A stretch of DNA of 64,000 bases from Lichina pygmaea (Eukaryota > Ascomycota > Lichinomycetes > Lichinales > Lichinaceae), in contig OY730172.1 of the NCBI GenBank assembly GCA_963422465.1, positions 4,588,001-4,652,000 on the forward strand, written 5' to 3'. Position 1 is the stretch's first letter. Every line of letters starts with the position of its first letter. The position numbers and the translations under genes were made by a program. Below the pieces are notes generated by a model. The model was given only the letters and a program-made list of their open reading frames with translations, was not told the origin of the DNA and ran no database searches. This document shows, one piece after another, positions 35,179 to 46,827 of the stretch.

Positions 35179-36209
35179 TGTATTCCAGTATCTGTGTATC
35201 TGTGTATCTGTGAATATGAATCGATTCCATGCGTCTCTGATTCTCTTTTTTTCTCTCCATTCTCTTCTCTTTTCTCTCTCCCTTCCCCCCTCCCCCTCCT
35301 CTTTCTCTTTCTCTCCTCTTTCTCTCGAAAGCAGGACCAGAGCACGTACCTCCATCCTCCGTCCTCCATCCTACATTTCGCTTTGCGACCCAATTGGCTT
35401 TGGCCTTGGCCTTGGCTTTTGCTTTTGCTTTTGCTTTTGCTTTCTCTCTCGTCTCTATTTCTTCCGTACTATACGTAGCCTTTTTGTCGTTGTGTAGCGT
35501 GTATTCATCATGTGCTGGTGCTGGTGCTGGTGCTACTGACGCTGCTGATGTTGCTGCTGCCACCGCCGCCGCTGCTCTGTCTCTTCCCACGTGTTTCCGT
35601 CTCTCGTGCTTCGTAGGCTGGCGTGCCTGGCTGTCTCGCCTCTGTTTGATTATGGGCCTGCGGCCGCAGGACTCGAGTCTACTTAGTCTCCATCTCCGTC
35701 CCCATCCGTGTCTCCGTCTCCGAGACCGAGACCAGTCCTCGTCCATCCCATCCCATCCCATCCCATCCCATCCCATCCCATCCAGCACACCGAAACAAAA
35801 CAAGGCCAATCCATCATCTCATTACATGCTTACTTGCAGAAGCCAGCCACCCGCACCAGCAGCCACGCCCTTTTTTCTACATCGTCAAGAGGATTGTCCT
35901 CCACCACATACGAATTATCCACCCCCCCTCCCTATCGACCCATGCTGATGTGACACATGATCGTGCGGCACGTGACAATGCGCAGAACAGTCATCGTCGG
36001 GGAACGAAGAGTGATGGGAACGAGGAGTGTCCAATCTTCCGTCACAAGAGGATCTGGGATCAAGTAAGGTACCATCCATGCAGTGATACTGTAGGCTTAG
36101 GGTGAGTTTGTCTGCGATGTACGACTAAGGTAGGTAGGTATGTACTCCGTATTAGGTGCGGCTTATACTGTGAGAGTTGAGGACAGAAGTTTGTAGGTAG
36201 CATTGGAGA

Positions 36210-36315
36210 AGGGGAAGAAAAAGAAGGAGAAGGAGGAGGAGAAGAAAAGGGAAGAGAAGGAGAAGGAGAGGAAGAAGAAGAAGAAGAAGAAGAAGAAGAA
36301 GAAGAAGAAGAAGAA
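36210..36315. repeat. GA-rich tract ending in (GAA)n
   Basis: An almost pure purine tract on the plus strand, ending with about 14 GAA/AAG triplets (36272-36314). For PRP22, which is transcribed the other way, this is a pyrimidine-rich stretch roughly 260-360 bp past its stop codon. Confidence 0.85.
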
Positions 36316-36573
36316 TGACCTAGGATGTGACCTCCTGAAATGAAACCGGCCCTAACCCTGGAGAGTAGCGCGGTAGGGTAGAATCAAGGGACGGAAGAAC
36401 AAGAGATTGATGTAGACCTAAACAGAAGAAGGACATGTACAGTACAGTGCAGAGTCTACCGCCGTTCCTTCTCCCAACAGTCTCCCAGCATTCTCGGGAC
36501 TCTCCCGACAGTCTTGCAACTTTCCCGAAAAAAGTGCCCGAGTGCAGCCCGTGCAAAAGACGAGACCGAACAA

Positions 36574-39500
36574 TCATCCCCACGTCCCGCCACCACCGCC
36601 TCTCCCCTGTCGTCTCTGGGCCGAGAGCCGCCAGTCGTCCTCTCCGGCGAAGCGGTTGTGCAGCGGCTGGATGCGCTCGGCCTTCTTGCGCTTCGAGAGC
36701 CGGTCGGTCGGAGCGACCTTGAAGAAGGTCGGGGCGGCCTCGACGAGCCACTTGGGCTCGATCCCGGTGGTGCAGTGCATGTACTCCTTCGTCGTCAGCA
36801 CCAGGGTGTGGAAGATGACGTGCTCGGCCGGCTTCCCGAAGAGGGCGCTGCTCGGGTGCATGTACACGGGCGTGCCCTCGATCAGGGTCTTGTAGCCCTC
36901 CTGCGGGTCCTTGCGCGCGGCGTTGCGGAAGAAGCCCGAGCACAGCGCCTGCCGCACCTTGATCGTGTTCCGGCCGCAGCTGACGATGCCGTGCTTGTAT
37001 CGCTCCATGATCGTCACGAGCTGGCTGCGCACGTCCTGCCCCCGCTTCATCGATCGCGCCTGGATGAAGTTCTCGAAGCACCAGGCGCTGCTGAACTTGG
37101 AGTTCTTCCACCCGTTGTACACGCCGAGCAGCGTCAGGTGGTCGCCGTGCGGGTCGTGGAACTTGGACTTCTTCTGGTCCGCCTGCTGCTGCTTCTCCTT
37201 GGGACGGTAGAACACCGTCTGCACCGACAGCATCGCCACGATGCTGAGCATCTCGTCCGAGCAGCCCAGGTCCACCGACGCGATGAGCACCTTCGCCAGA
37301 GCCGGCTCCATCGGGAAGTCGGCCATCTTCCGGCCGAGTCGGGTGAGCAGGCCTTCGTCGTCGAGCGCCGAGAGCGCGTAGAGCTCTTCCAGCGCCGTGA
37401 GCATGGTGTTCGTCGGAGGAGGGTCCATGAAGTCGAAGTGGAGCAGGTCGTTGATGCCCATGGCCTTGAGCATCAGGATCGTGTGGGAGAGGTTCTGCCG
37501 CTGGATCTCAGGGATCGAGCTGGGCAGCATCTCGGACTGAAACGCTGCCTCGGTGTACAGTCGGAAGCATTTGCCAGGGCCGGTGCGGCCGGCGCGACCG
37601 GCTCGTTGTTTCGCCTGGGCCTGCGAGATCGGGGTGACCACCAGAGAGTCCATACCGAGCTTCGGATCGTAGGCGTTTTGCTTGACGAAGCCTGGGTCGA
37701 CGACGTAGTAGATGTGGTCGATCGTGATCGACGTCTCCGCGATGTTCGTGGCGATGACTACCTTCCTGGTCCCTGGCGGCGCCGGTTCGAAGATGCGGCT
37801 CTGCATCTCGCTCGGAAGGGCCGAGTACACCGGCAGTATGAGCAGCTCTGGCACGTTGGCGCCCAGCGCCTTCATCCGCTCGTACAGAATCTCACAGCTG
37901 GTGTCAATCTCTTCCTGACCCGTCAAGAAGAGTAAGATGTCGCCTGGGGGCTCCGTGATATGGATCTGCATGACCGTCACCAAGGCGGCGTCGAGGTAGT
38001 CCGTCTCGGGCTCCCTCGAGTACATGATCTCGACGGGATACGTCCGACCTGGAATCGTGAGGATCGGGCACTTGTTAAAGTACTCGGAGAATTTCTCGGC
38101 GTCGAGCGTGGCAGACGTGACGATGACCTTGAGATCCGGTCTTCGTTTGACCGTCTTCTTCAGCAGCCCGAAGAGCACGTCTGTGGCGATGGTCCGCTCG
38201 TGCGCCTCGTCCAGCATGATGATCGAATAGCGCTTCAGATCCGGGTCCAACAGCACCTCCCGCTGCAGCATGCCGTCCGTCATGTACTTGATCCTCGTCT
38301 CGGGGCCCGTGCAATCCTCGAACCGGATGGTGTAGCCGACTTCCTGGCCGAGGCGGCAGCCGACCTCTTCGGCGACACGTTTCGCCACGGACATGGCTGC
38401 CACGCGACGTGGCTGAGTACAGCCGATCGTGCCGAGATCGGCGAAGCCGGCCTCTGCGAGGAACTGTGTGATCTGTGTCGTCTTCCCGGAGCCGGTGTCG
38501 CCGACGACGATGAGCAGCTGATGTGCGCGGACCGCCTCGATGATCTGCGACCGAAACTTGAAGACCGGAAGGCTCTCTCGCTGCTCCTTGATGGTCATGG
38601 ACGTCCGCTTCCCGAAGGAGACGTCCTTGCTCTGCGTGGCACGCTTCCATTCGGGCAGGCTTTCCGTTGCCTTTCTGTTCTGGACGCTCCGCAGTTCGGT
38701 CGCGAACTGGCGCTGATCCGGGCCCACCATCGGATCTTGCCACTGCGCCAGGAGGTCGACGCCGGAAGCTTGCTCGGCGGCCTTGTCCTGAGCCTCCTGT
38801 TGCCGGACGTCTCGTCGTTCTTTGGCCAGGGATGTCCCGGCCATGGCGGCGCGATTCAACGACCCGTCCGGAGCCTTGACGACTCGAATCGGCGAGAGCT
38901 CGAGGGACTGCTTCGTTTGGCCTGACAGGAACGGTGGTTCGTCGTCGCGCACCTCGATGTCGATGTCCTCCTCCTCTTCAAAGTCGCCCTCGCCGTTGAG
39001 CGTGGCGTGGTATTCGTCGTCGATGTCCGGATAGTCCGTCGCCGAGATCGCTCCCGATGCGATGAGCTGCTTGATCTCCCAGCGTTCGGGTGAGGTGAGC
39101 CGCTTCTTGTTCTTCAACCGCCTGTTGTCCACGTCACCCTCAATGACGGGCACGTCCGAGGCAAGGCTGCCGTAGCGGCCACCCCCGTTGACCTCGGGCC
39201 CAGAGCCATCTAGGCTCTCCATGTTCGCACCCGAAGCAAGGCGTCTCTGCGGCGCCAGATCCCTTCCCGTGACTTGGTCTACCTCCTTCATCGACAAGCC
39301 TATGCGACCGCCCTGGATGGTGACGACTTTGACCTTGACGGGCTGATCGTGAGATACCAGATCGGAAGGATGGTTTGCCCTGGCACCCTCCTGCATGGCA
39401 GAGACATGGACCAGACCGTCCACCTTCCCCTTTACGCCTAGCAGGTTGACGAAGACCCCAAAGTCCTTGATCCCCTTGGCCTTGCCGTCGTAGATCTTGT

Positions 39501-40290
39501 AGAGGATCGGCTGGTCGTCGATCTCCGGGGTCGGCGGTCGGCGGAAATAGTCATCGTCGTCATCATATCTGCTCTTCTTCCGACCGACACGACGTCCATC
39601 GGAGCGCTCGCTCTTTCCCACGCCATAACCCTCTCTCCTCTCTTTGAAGTGGTAGTTACGATCGTTTTCGGCTCTCCGGCGGCCTCGTCGACCCCTATCA
39701 CGACTTCGAGATCGTGATCGAGATCTGTGCATGCGTCTTCTGTTGGCACCTCCGTTGTCATATTCGCCTTCCGGGCTTCGGCTGCGTTTCCTGCTGGACG
39801 TCCCGTTCCTGTGTGATGGTACCTTTCCCTCCAGGTTCTCCAGAAGCGCCAGGGTGTCATCTATAGCATCCTTGTCGACACCGTGAGGATCCGCTTTCTG
39901 GGGAAGACCATTCGCCTCGTCCTTGTCGTTCCAGGTAGGTGTGGTATCGGGCAAGGCCAGGCCCTTGAATGTTCTGCTCTTCTTCTCTGTTTCATCACCG
40001 TCCTTCTCACCGTCGACTGGGGTTCCATGCGCTTCTGCCTGGCTTTTGGGACGCTTGAACTTTGGGTGCGTAGTCAGAACCAGACGATCGATGCTCTCGA
40101 TCAAGCTCTGGGAGAAATCCGCGTCCATCTCGACCAACTTCTGCTTGAAGACTTTTAGGGAGCTGCATTTTGTATGCTGGTCGATGACGAACTCGGCGAG
40201 CGTCTTGTCAGCAATACCCAAATGATTCTGAAGCTCAGATGTCACTCGAGAGACGAGAGAGAGGAGTTCGAGGGAGGCAAGGTCGTCCAT
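36574..40290 (-). CDS. PRP22: PRP22/DHX8 DEAH-box splicing helicase
   Basis: ATP-dependent RNA helicase that proofreads the second splicing step and releases mRNA from the spliceosome in the nucleus. A single 1238-residue exon. Order: N-terminal helical region; RS-rich segment (about 175-215); S1 RNA-binding domain from about 260 (ILYKIYDGKAKGIKDFGVFV). The helicase core has GDTGSGKTTQ (about 598), LDEAHERT (about 695), SATLDAEKFS and QRAGRAGRTGPGKCFRLY. Helicase-associated and OB-fold domains follow, ending KKAERIQPLHNRF. All motifs are intact. The first in-frame ATG (MDDLASLELLS) was taken as the start. Lack of introns is unusual for this window. The S1 domain separates it from PRP2 and PRP16. 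Confidence 0.96.
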   Translation of the reverse strand: MDDLASLELLSLVSRVTSELQNHLGIADKTLAEFVIDQHTKCSSLKVFKQKLVEMDADFSQSLIESIDRLVLTTHPKFKRPKSQAEAHGTPVDGEKDGDETEKKSRTFKGLALPDTTPTWNDKDEANGLPQKADPHGVDKDAIDDTLALLENLEGKVPSHRNGTSSRKRSRSPEGEYDNGGANRRRMHRSRSRSRSRDRGRRGRRRAENDRNYHFKERREGYGVGKSERSDGRRVGRKKSRYDDDDDYFRRPPTPEIDDQPILYKIYDGKAKGIKDFGVFVNLLGVKGKVDGLVHVSAMQEGARANHPSDLVSHDQPVKVKVVTIQGGRIGLSMKEVDQVTGRDLAPQRRLASGANMESLDGSGPEVNGGGRYGSLASDVPVIEGDVDNRRLKNKKRLTSPERWEIKQLIASGAISATDYPDIDDEYHATLNGEGDFEEEEDIDIEVRDDEPPFLSGQTKQSLELSPIRVVKAPDGSLNRAAMAGTSLAKERRDVRQQEAQDKAAEQASGVDLLAQWQDPMVGPDQRQFATELRSVQNRKATESLPEWKRATQSKDVSFGKRTSMTIKEQRESLPVFKFRSQIIEAVRAHQLLIVVGDTGSGKTTQITQFLAEAGFADLGTIGCTQPRRVAAMSVAKRVAEEVGCRLGQEVGYTIRFEDCTGPETRIKYMTDGMLQREVLLDPDLKRYSIIMLDEAHERTIATDVLFGLLKKTVKRRPDLKVIVTSATLDAEKFSEYFNKCPILTIPGRTYPVEIMYSREPETDYLDAALVTVMQIHITEPPGDILLFLTGQEEIDTSCEILYERMKALGANVPELLILPVYSALPSEMQSRIFEPAPPGTRKVVIATNIAETSITIDHIYYVVDPGFVKQNAYDPKLGMDSLVVTPISQAQAKQRAGRAGRTGPGKCFRLYTEAAFQSEMLPSSIPEIQRQNLSHTILMLKAMGINDLLHFDFMDPPPTNTMLTALEELYALSALDDEGLLTRLGRKMADFPMEPALAKVLIASVDLGCSDEMLSIVAMLSVQTVFYRPKEKQQQADQKKSKFHDPHGDHLTLLGVYNGWKNSKFSSAWCFENFIQARSMKRGQDVRSQLVTIMERYKHGIVSCGRNTIKVRQALCSGFFRNAARKDPQEGYKTLIEGTPVYMHPSSALFGKPAEHVIFHTLVLTTKEYMHCTTGIEPKWLVEAAPTFFKVAPTDRLSKRKKAERIQPLHNRFAGEDDWRLSAQRRQGRGGGGGTWG

Positions 40291-41083
40291 GGCGTTGGAC
40301 ACGGATCAGATTAGATTGATCGTACTTCCGTAAAGATGCGCTAGACGGGGCAGCCTGGCCTTCAAGACGAGTGACTCGCACGTCAGTAGGTACCAGTAGC
40401 CGTTACCGGTATGCATATCATGTGACTTGCTTCCCACACAGTCACGTCCTTTACCTTGGAAAGGAGGGCGCCTAACACAATTACAAATCACGATTACGTA
40501 AGTTACACTCACCTGTGACAGGGGCATCTCTACGTATGTACGGGAGTACAAGAGCTTACCTTCCGTAGACAGCTTCAACAAGAGCAACAAGACAAGAATC
40601 CGGCGATTTTTGTAGCTAGGAATCGAAGAAAGTTGATTGATTATACTCCGCCTACAGCCATTCAAGGATTTCTACCGTTACGTACCGGACAGCCGGAGAC
40701 CGATGTTCTACTGGAAATCTTGCCGGGTTCTTTTTCATCTCTCATCTCTCGGGGTCCCTCGTCCTACTGGTTGATACTCTAGGCCAACATCGAGTTGAGT
40801 CTTATCATGCCTGCAGTCTCAGCTTCTTCAAAATGTGATTTGATGGCTGATCGCCGAGATTGTATGATGATTATGAATATGTATTTGCTGTCAACCAGCA
40901 GCTGATGCGATGAGACAAGAGAGTAAATATAGCTTCCTCTTCGTCCAAGCTAGGCTTGGTAACGTGTTCGCCCTATGAGGAGTATCAAGGCTGATGCTCA
41001 CAAGAAAGTCTCCTGGCCAACGCCTCGTGGGGTTCACCTACTACCGTGACCTGCAGCTATCGCTTTCAATAACGTAGGGAGGA
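40291..41083. other. Intergenic region between PRP22 and SUV3
   Basis: Holds the PRP22 promoter and the SUV3 3' flank, both on the minus strand. Short TACG-type runs occur near 40535 and 40680. No gene or repeat array was recognised. Confidence 0.5.
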
Positions 41084-43578
41084 TCATGCACCTGAAGCTG
41101 CCGCCGAAGACTCTACCGGCATCTGAATCTGCTCTTGTTGAACGCTCGGAGGACCAAACGACGAGGGCCGTTGCAGGAGGCGCCAGAAATCGGCGGGCGG
41201 TCCATCCCGCATCGTAGTCCGAGTCCGCGTCCGCGGCGGTACGACCGCGATCTGCTCCAACACCGACGAAATCCGTTCTTCCGTCATTTCCTTGACGTGC
41301 GTGGCCAAGGCCCGGTCGATGAAGATGTTATCGAACCGGTAGCCGAGCCAGAGGTAGAGGATGAGAGCCCTGTGCAGTTCTTCGAGGTCTTCCAGGTACA
41401 TCCGGTTCGCCTCGACGTCCGAGTCCAGCAGCTCGAGATCCAGCGCTGATATTTCCAGTAGCGGTGCGGGTCGCTGGTCCGACACGGCAGTGGCAAGCGA
41501 GAAGACGAGCTCCTGGGTACTCTCGTCACGTAAAGCTACCGGCGAGTTGCAGAAAACCAGCCTCTCCCTGATCGTCAGGTTCTTGAGGGCGTGGAGCTGG
41601 TCCGCGATCATCAGCTTGTCTTCGAGTCCACAAATGTGGAACATGGGATTCGTCTCGCACAGCTCGACCAAGCGACGCATCACTACGCTGAGAGGCGTCT
41701 CGGGAGGGAAGTAGGCCGAGAATCTATCGATGACGCCGTCTGGCGGGACAATGCCGGCGCTGGCAACCGGTGGAGCCGACAGCTCCATCGCGCGTCGGAC
41801 AAGCGGCAGATCGCGGGCACTCAAGGTGGTGACTAGCCCGACGTTGCTCCTCTTCGGTGTCTGAGGAACACCAGGGTTGCTGGGAGAGATGTCTTGGTTT
41901 GCAGTGCGATATCGTCCGGCACGACCGGCAATCTGCTTGATGTGCGAGATGGACAACGGATGTACCTGACCCTTGTAACTCTTTTCCAGGGAGGTAAAGA
42001 TGAGTCGCTTGATGCTCCTAAAGTAGCTTTATCAGACCATCGCAGCCTCAGACCGGAGGGCGATGCGGTGGGGCTCACAGATTTAACCCCATGCCGATGG
42101 CATCAGTGGCCACCAGCACGTTGTAGCCGCTGCTGGGGTCGTTGAACAGCTTGGCCTGCTCTGCTCGAGTCTCCGGCGGCAAGTTTCCGTAGATTACCGC
42201 ACACTTGCGCCCCGTCTTCTCTTGGATGCTCCTCTTCAAGCTGTGAATGGCCCTCCTCGAGAAGGCGACGAGACAGTCGCCTTCACGCAGATTACCGAGC
42301 CAATTGTTCAAGCTGCGATCCGCTGTTTTCAGTGGGCTCAGCCGCTCGTAGGTGTGCAGCTTCACCGTGTCGCCCATCGAGTTGGCCAGATGCTTGATGA
42401 GCGGCACCGCTCGTTCTTCGCCGCAGACATGAAGCTCTTTCGCCTGCAGAGCGAGGAAAGCTGCCGTCCAGGCCCAGCCGCGTTGGGGGTCCCCCATCAG
42501 CTGTATCTCATCGATCACGGCCACATCAAACTCTCTGTGGAAGGGGAGCATCTCGACGGTGCAGCTCATCAGGCCGGCGGGTTCGCCTGGCAAAGTCCTC
42601 TGGTCGTCGCCCGTGACGAGGTCACAACGCTTGCCCCGCGCGTTCAGACGGCTGAAAACCTCGTGCGCCAGCAGCCGCAGCGGTCCAGCATAGACTGCGG
42701 TCCGGGCCGCTTCCAGCCTCTGCAACGCTTGGTATGTCTTGCCGGAGTTGGTGGGTCCAACGTGAACGTGGATGGTTCGCTGCAGTGCACGCGCCTCGGG
42801 GTACCATTCGACAGGATAGCGCAGGTCGGCCAGAAGCCTCTGGTTGTGCTCGTCCGAGGTCGTGAACCAGGGCCCCAGGATGTGGAGGAAGCAACGCTGA
42901 TTGAGTTCGGCCTTGAGACCGTTCACACCGCTCGAAGCATATATTCGTTTCAGTGATTCCATGAGCTTGCTCGCCTCCTTTGCGCCCTCTGTCTCCTCCT
43001 TTCCCTTCTCCTCTCCGTTGTGACCTTCAAAGCCATTTAGCGCCTCCTCAATCTTCTTTTTGAAAGCTGCAAATTCGGCGTCGCGTTCCTGCTCGGTCAT
43101 CCGCGCTCCGGTTTTCGACGACGTCATGGGAGGAGGAGCCTTCAGCCAGTGCAAACAGTCTTTGACGGTGGCGACCAAGATCCGAACAAACGCACGTTTC
43201 TCCCTCAGTACAGACGATGACGGTCTACCGGTACGTGGTCTGAGCTTCCTCGACGACGGTATGCGCTGATCGGTCTGCGAGCGCCAAGCAAATTAGTCAA
43301 GGGAGCAACAGCTACCATAGAGATCTCGCCAGGAAACAAACGCCATATAGAGGTTTTGGAAAATAACTCCAATGAGTAGCAATGTACCGCGTCCTTGATC
43401 CATCCTCGCCCCTTGGTGGCCTTGTTCTGGCTTCGGCTGAGAAGAGGCGGCTTCCGGCCACATCATTGACGCTGGACCCGAAGGCGCAAAAGACACATGA
43501 ACTGGACCGGCTGACCAGACCAATAAACCCGACGATCTGGCTTGGTCTTGGGGAGGCGACATATCTTACAGTATGCAT
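41084..43578 (-). CDS. SUV3: SUV3, mitochondrial degradosome RNA helicase
   Basis: DExH/D-box helicase of the mitochondrial RNA degradosome, working with the DSS1 exonuclease in the matrix. Exons 43578-43388, 43239-42079 and 42017-41084 join in phase to 761 residues. The N-terminal exon is Arg/Ser-rich with VSRSSSCVFCAFGSS and few acids, as expected for a presequence; it is inferred from splice sites and phase. The helicase core has VGPTNSGKTYQ (about 225), VIDEIQLMGD (about 305), YNVLVATDAIGMGLNL and IKQIAGRAGRY (about 480). SUV3-type C-terminal domains follow (EDLEELHRALILYLWLGYRF). The gene is divergent from SEC1, with 349 bp between the starts. Confidence 0.93.
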
Positions 43579-43927
43579 CGAGAGAAAGGGTGCATGCTGT
43601 CTTGGAGGTCGTCAGGAAATTTTATGTCTTGCCAGAGCGGACGACGGGTTGACGGCATTCGGTCACTGCTGCGCTAGCCACATATGGCTAGTCCTCGACG
43701 GACCGGATTAACTATGTCCCGACTTATCGCATGTCATGTGAGAGGCCTCCCTCGATTGGTGGTGTTTTGCGCCCAACACCAGTACTCGTAGCTATCGCAT
43801 GAACAGCATCACGGTACCATCAACGGCTACCTTCAAGACACTGCTTCTCTGGAATGGGATGCCTGGGAGACTGCAATCCACGTCGAGTGCTCGCTAGCCG
43901 AATGGTCTACGGGCGTGATCGGCTGCG

Positions 43928-46533
43928 ATGGGGGCGTCGGTAATCGAAATTCAGCGCGACAGTGAGGCCGATTGCCCATGCCTGCGTCTCAGTAGTCGAC
44001 CAAGTACTGATTTGTTTCACCCAGTCATACTCAGTGCCGTTCGTCGGACGACCAGAGGAGAAGTACGAAAAGACCACTTGCCCCGCTGCGTTTCGGCCGG
44101 CTAAGGCGCGATCCTACATGTAGTGGAAGGTCCTGGTGCTGGATTCGCAGAGCAAGAAATTGGTGGATAATGTGGTCAAGGAGGACGACCTTCTCAATGA
44201 GAACTTGACGAGTGCGTCACGCTCACCTGAGAGCGGCGCGGTTCGAGTGGCTGACTCGTCCGTAGACATCGAGTTGCTTGACGACAAGCGACCCCCAAAT
44301 CCAGATACCGACGCCGTCTACCTATTGTCCGCCGATCCGTATGTCGTTGATTGCCTGCTTGCCGATCTCAGCCAACACCGTTACCGTCGAGCGCATCTAT
44401 TATGGACCGCACGTGCGTTCTAGGTATCGCCTGCGCTGAACGAGCCCGCCAGCTGATTGCTCGATAGACTTGGACCCGGCCCTGCGCAGACGCATCGATT
44501 CGGACGTCAAGGCTCGGGAGCGAATTGCCGGTTTCGATGTGCTCTCGATTGACTTTTACCCTCGAGAGTCCCATCTCGTCACGTTTCGAGACCCTTGGAG
44601 CTTCCCCGTGCTGTTTCATCCGGGCTGTCAGGGCCTCGTAAGGGGACACATGCAGGAGCTCGCCCAGAAAGTACACTCGCCTCAAGGCTCATGATGCACA
44701 ACATGGCTGCTCGAGACTGACATCTCTGTCGCTAATCTCAGACCCTCTCTCTCTGCGTCTCCATGGGCGAGTATCCAATCGTCCGTTACTACCGACCACG
44801 GGGGCCGACCCATGAAGCCAGCGTCCTCTGCTCTCATCTTGCCCGATTCATACAGGATGAACTGGACAACTACCAGCAGTATCATCCCGATTTTTCTCCG
44901 CCCTCAAACCGGCCTCGCTCGGCTATGTACGTCGTCGACCGCTCCATCGATCTTTGTTCGCCGTTGGTCCACGAGTTTACCTATCAGGCCATGGCACACG
45001 AGCTGCTGAATATTCGGGACGATGAGAAAGTTGTATACAAAGCCGTGACCAAGCCCGGGGACGCCGCTCAGAAGGACAAGGAGATGGACATCCGCGAGAA
45101 CGACAGGATCTGGGTTGAGAACAGGCACCAGCACATGAAGGACACCATCGAGAAGTTGATGGGCGACTTCCAGAAGTTCTTGCAGGATCACCCGCACTTT
45201 GCACATAGGTGAGTCGCAAGTTTGGCCCGCTCGCGTTTGGCGGCCAACTGACGCCGTCTCCGCAGCGACGGTGAACAGGCAACGAGCTTGAGTGCGATCA
45301 AGAACATGCTGGCTGGCTTGCCACAGTTCCAAGAGCTGAAAGAGGCCTACTCGTTGCATCTGAGCATGGCTCAGGAGTGCATGAACGTCTTTCAAGCCCA
45401 CAAGCTTGCCGATATAGCGTCCGTTGAACAGGTAGAACCCAGAAGGCCGAAGGCCGAAGTTCCGAGCTGACGGACAGTCGTAGACACTCGCTACAAGGCT
45501 GGACGAGGGCTACAGGAAGCCTAAGAATTTGGCCGAGCAGGTAGTCCGCCTATTAGACGACGACAGCGTGGTCCCGCCTGATCGATTACGCCTGATCATG
45601 CTATACCTGCTGTACCGGAACGGGCTGTTTCCGGCCGACACCGAAAAGCTGCTCGCTCACGCTCAGCTCCCTCAGAGGGACGGCGGCGTAGTCGACGGCC
45701 TGGCACATCTAGGCGCTCGCGTCCAGAAGCCGCTGAAGGACAACAAGCCTGCCCCTGCCCCGATCTTCAGTAGGCCAAGCCCGTCGAAAGACGCAGGAGA
45801 GAACTACGCGCTGTCGAGGTTCTCGCCGGCGCTCAAGTCGCTGCTCGAGCAGCATCTGCACGGAACGCTGGACCCAATCCTCTTTCCGTTCAGCAAGCAG
45901 CCTGCCGACGCACACGGCGAGTATCCGAACGCGAACGGACTCACGTCGCAAGCGTCCCTACGAAGTGCGAAGCCGACCTGGGCGAAGTCGAGATCTACCG
46001 CCGTCGAACCTCGGCAGCGGATCATCGTGCTGATGGCCGGTGGGGCCACGTACGCCGAGTCTCGAGCCTGCTACGAGATCTCCCAAAGCAGTTCGCGAGA
46101 CGTCTTCCTCACGACGTCGCACATGCTCACTCCGGCCTTGTTTCTCAGGCATCTGGGCGATTTGGGGGCGGATCGCCGCAAACTCGATCTTCCGGCGGAT
46201 CGACCACCCCAGAAGGTCCCACGGCACCTCTTCGAACCCGACCCTCCCACTCAATCGAGCCAACAGCCAGCGCCACCCGCGAACCCCGCCGGACCACCGC
46301 CCATGCCAGCGCACAATCCAGACGCCACGGCGGCCGCGCTGAGCGCCATGCGATTGGGCTCGCAGGTCAACGGCAGGATGCCATCGTCATCACAGTCGGC
46401 ACAGTCGTCAGCACGCCCGGGTGAGAAGAAGGACAAGGACAAGGACAAGAAGGAGAAGGACAAGAAGAAGGAGAAGGAGAAGGACAAGGATAAAGACAAG
46501 AAGAAGAAGCATTTCTTCTCGTCCAAGAAGTAG
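43928..46533 (+). CDS. SEC1: SEC1/Munc18 exocytic SM protein
   Basis: Binds the plasma-membrane SNARE complex and promotes fusion of secretory vesicles. Seven exons (43928-43961, 44025-44062, 44124-44412, 44468-44670, 44742-45208, 45266-45431, 45484-46533) join in phase to 748 residues. The first two tiny exons yield [11 protein letters not shown] and [20 protein letters not shown], matching the conserved SM N-terminus. Further landmarks are [47 protein letters not shown] and [20 protein letters not shown] fungal-specific tail of Pro-rich then Lys/Asp/Glu-rich repeats ends the protein (about residues 650-748). Intron density is the highest in the window. Confidence 0.95.
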
Positions 46534-46827
46534 GACAGATCGTTCATGCTACCCAACTCCTTACCATGGATATATGCTGGCGTTTGTCTTTACCCTCTTT
46601 TTTATTTTATTTTTTTGTGACTTGCGGCAGATGCATACCCGATTGGAGTACCACTTACTACTTGAAGGGAACGATGACACGTATTCTGTGCATTTTGCAT
46701 GGACTCTTGACAGGATTCAGCCACGACAGGGACTCATAGACTGTGCAGAATTGTATCATCCCATCAAAGACGTCGGATACAATACAAGCCATGCACGGAA
46801 GATGCTCTGATAAACCCTAGCCTCGAT

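Larger units (their letters stand above)
34945..36573. other. Convergent 3' intergenic region, repeat- and pyrimidine-rich
   Basis: No supported gene between the convergent eIF4E-binding candidate and PRP22. It contains the 22-bp array (35021-35178), a CT-rich tract (about 35246-35335), short GCC/TTGGCCTTGG and GCTGGT repeats (35395-35540), a CATCC array (about 35740-35785) and a GA-rich tract ending in (GAA)n (about 36210-36315). Confidence 0.6.

Noticed and set aside
36514-37935. A 473-codon plus-strand open frame opposite PRP22
   Set aside because: It lies wholly antisense to conserved helicase motifs and its protein is His/Arg/Val/Leu-biased, as expected from GC-rich reverse-frame reading.
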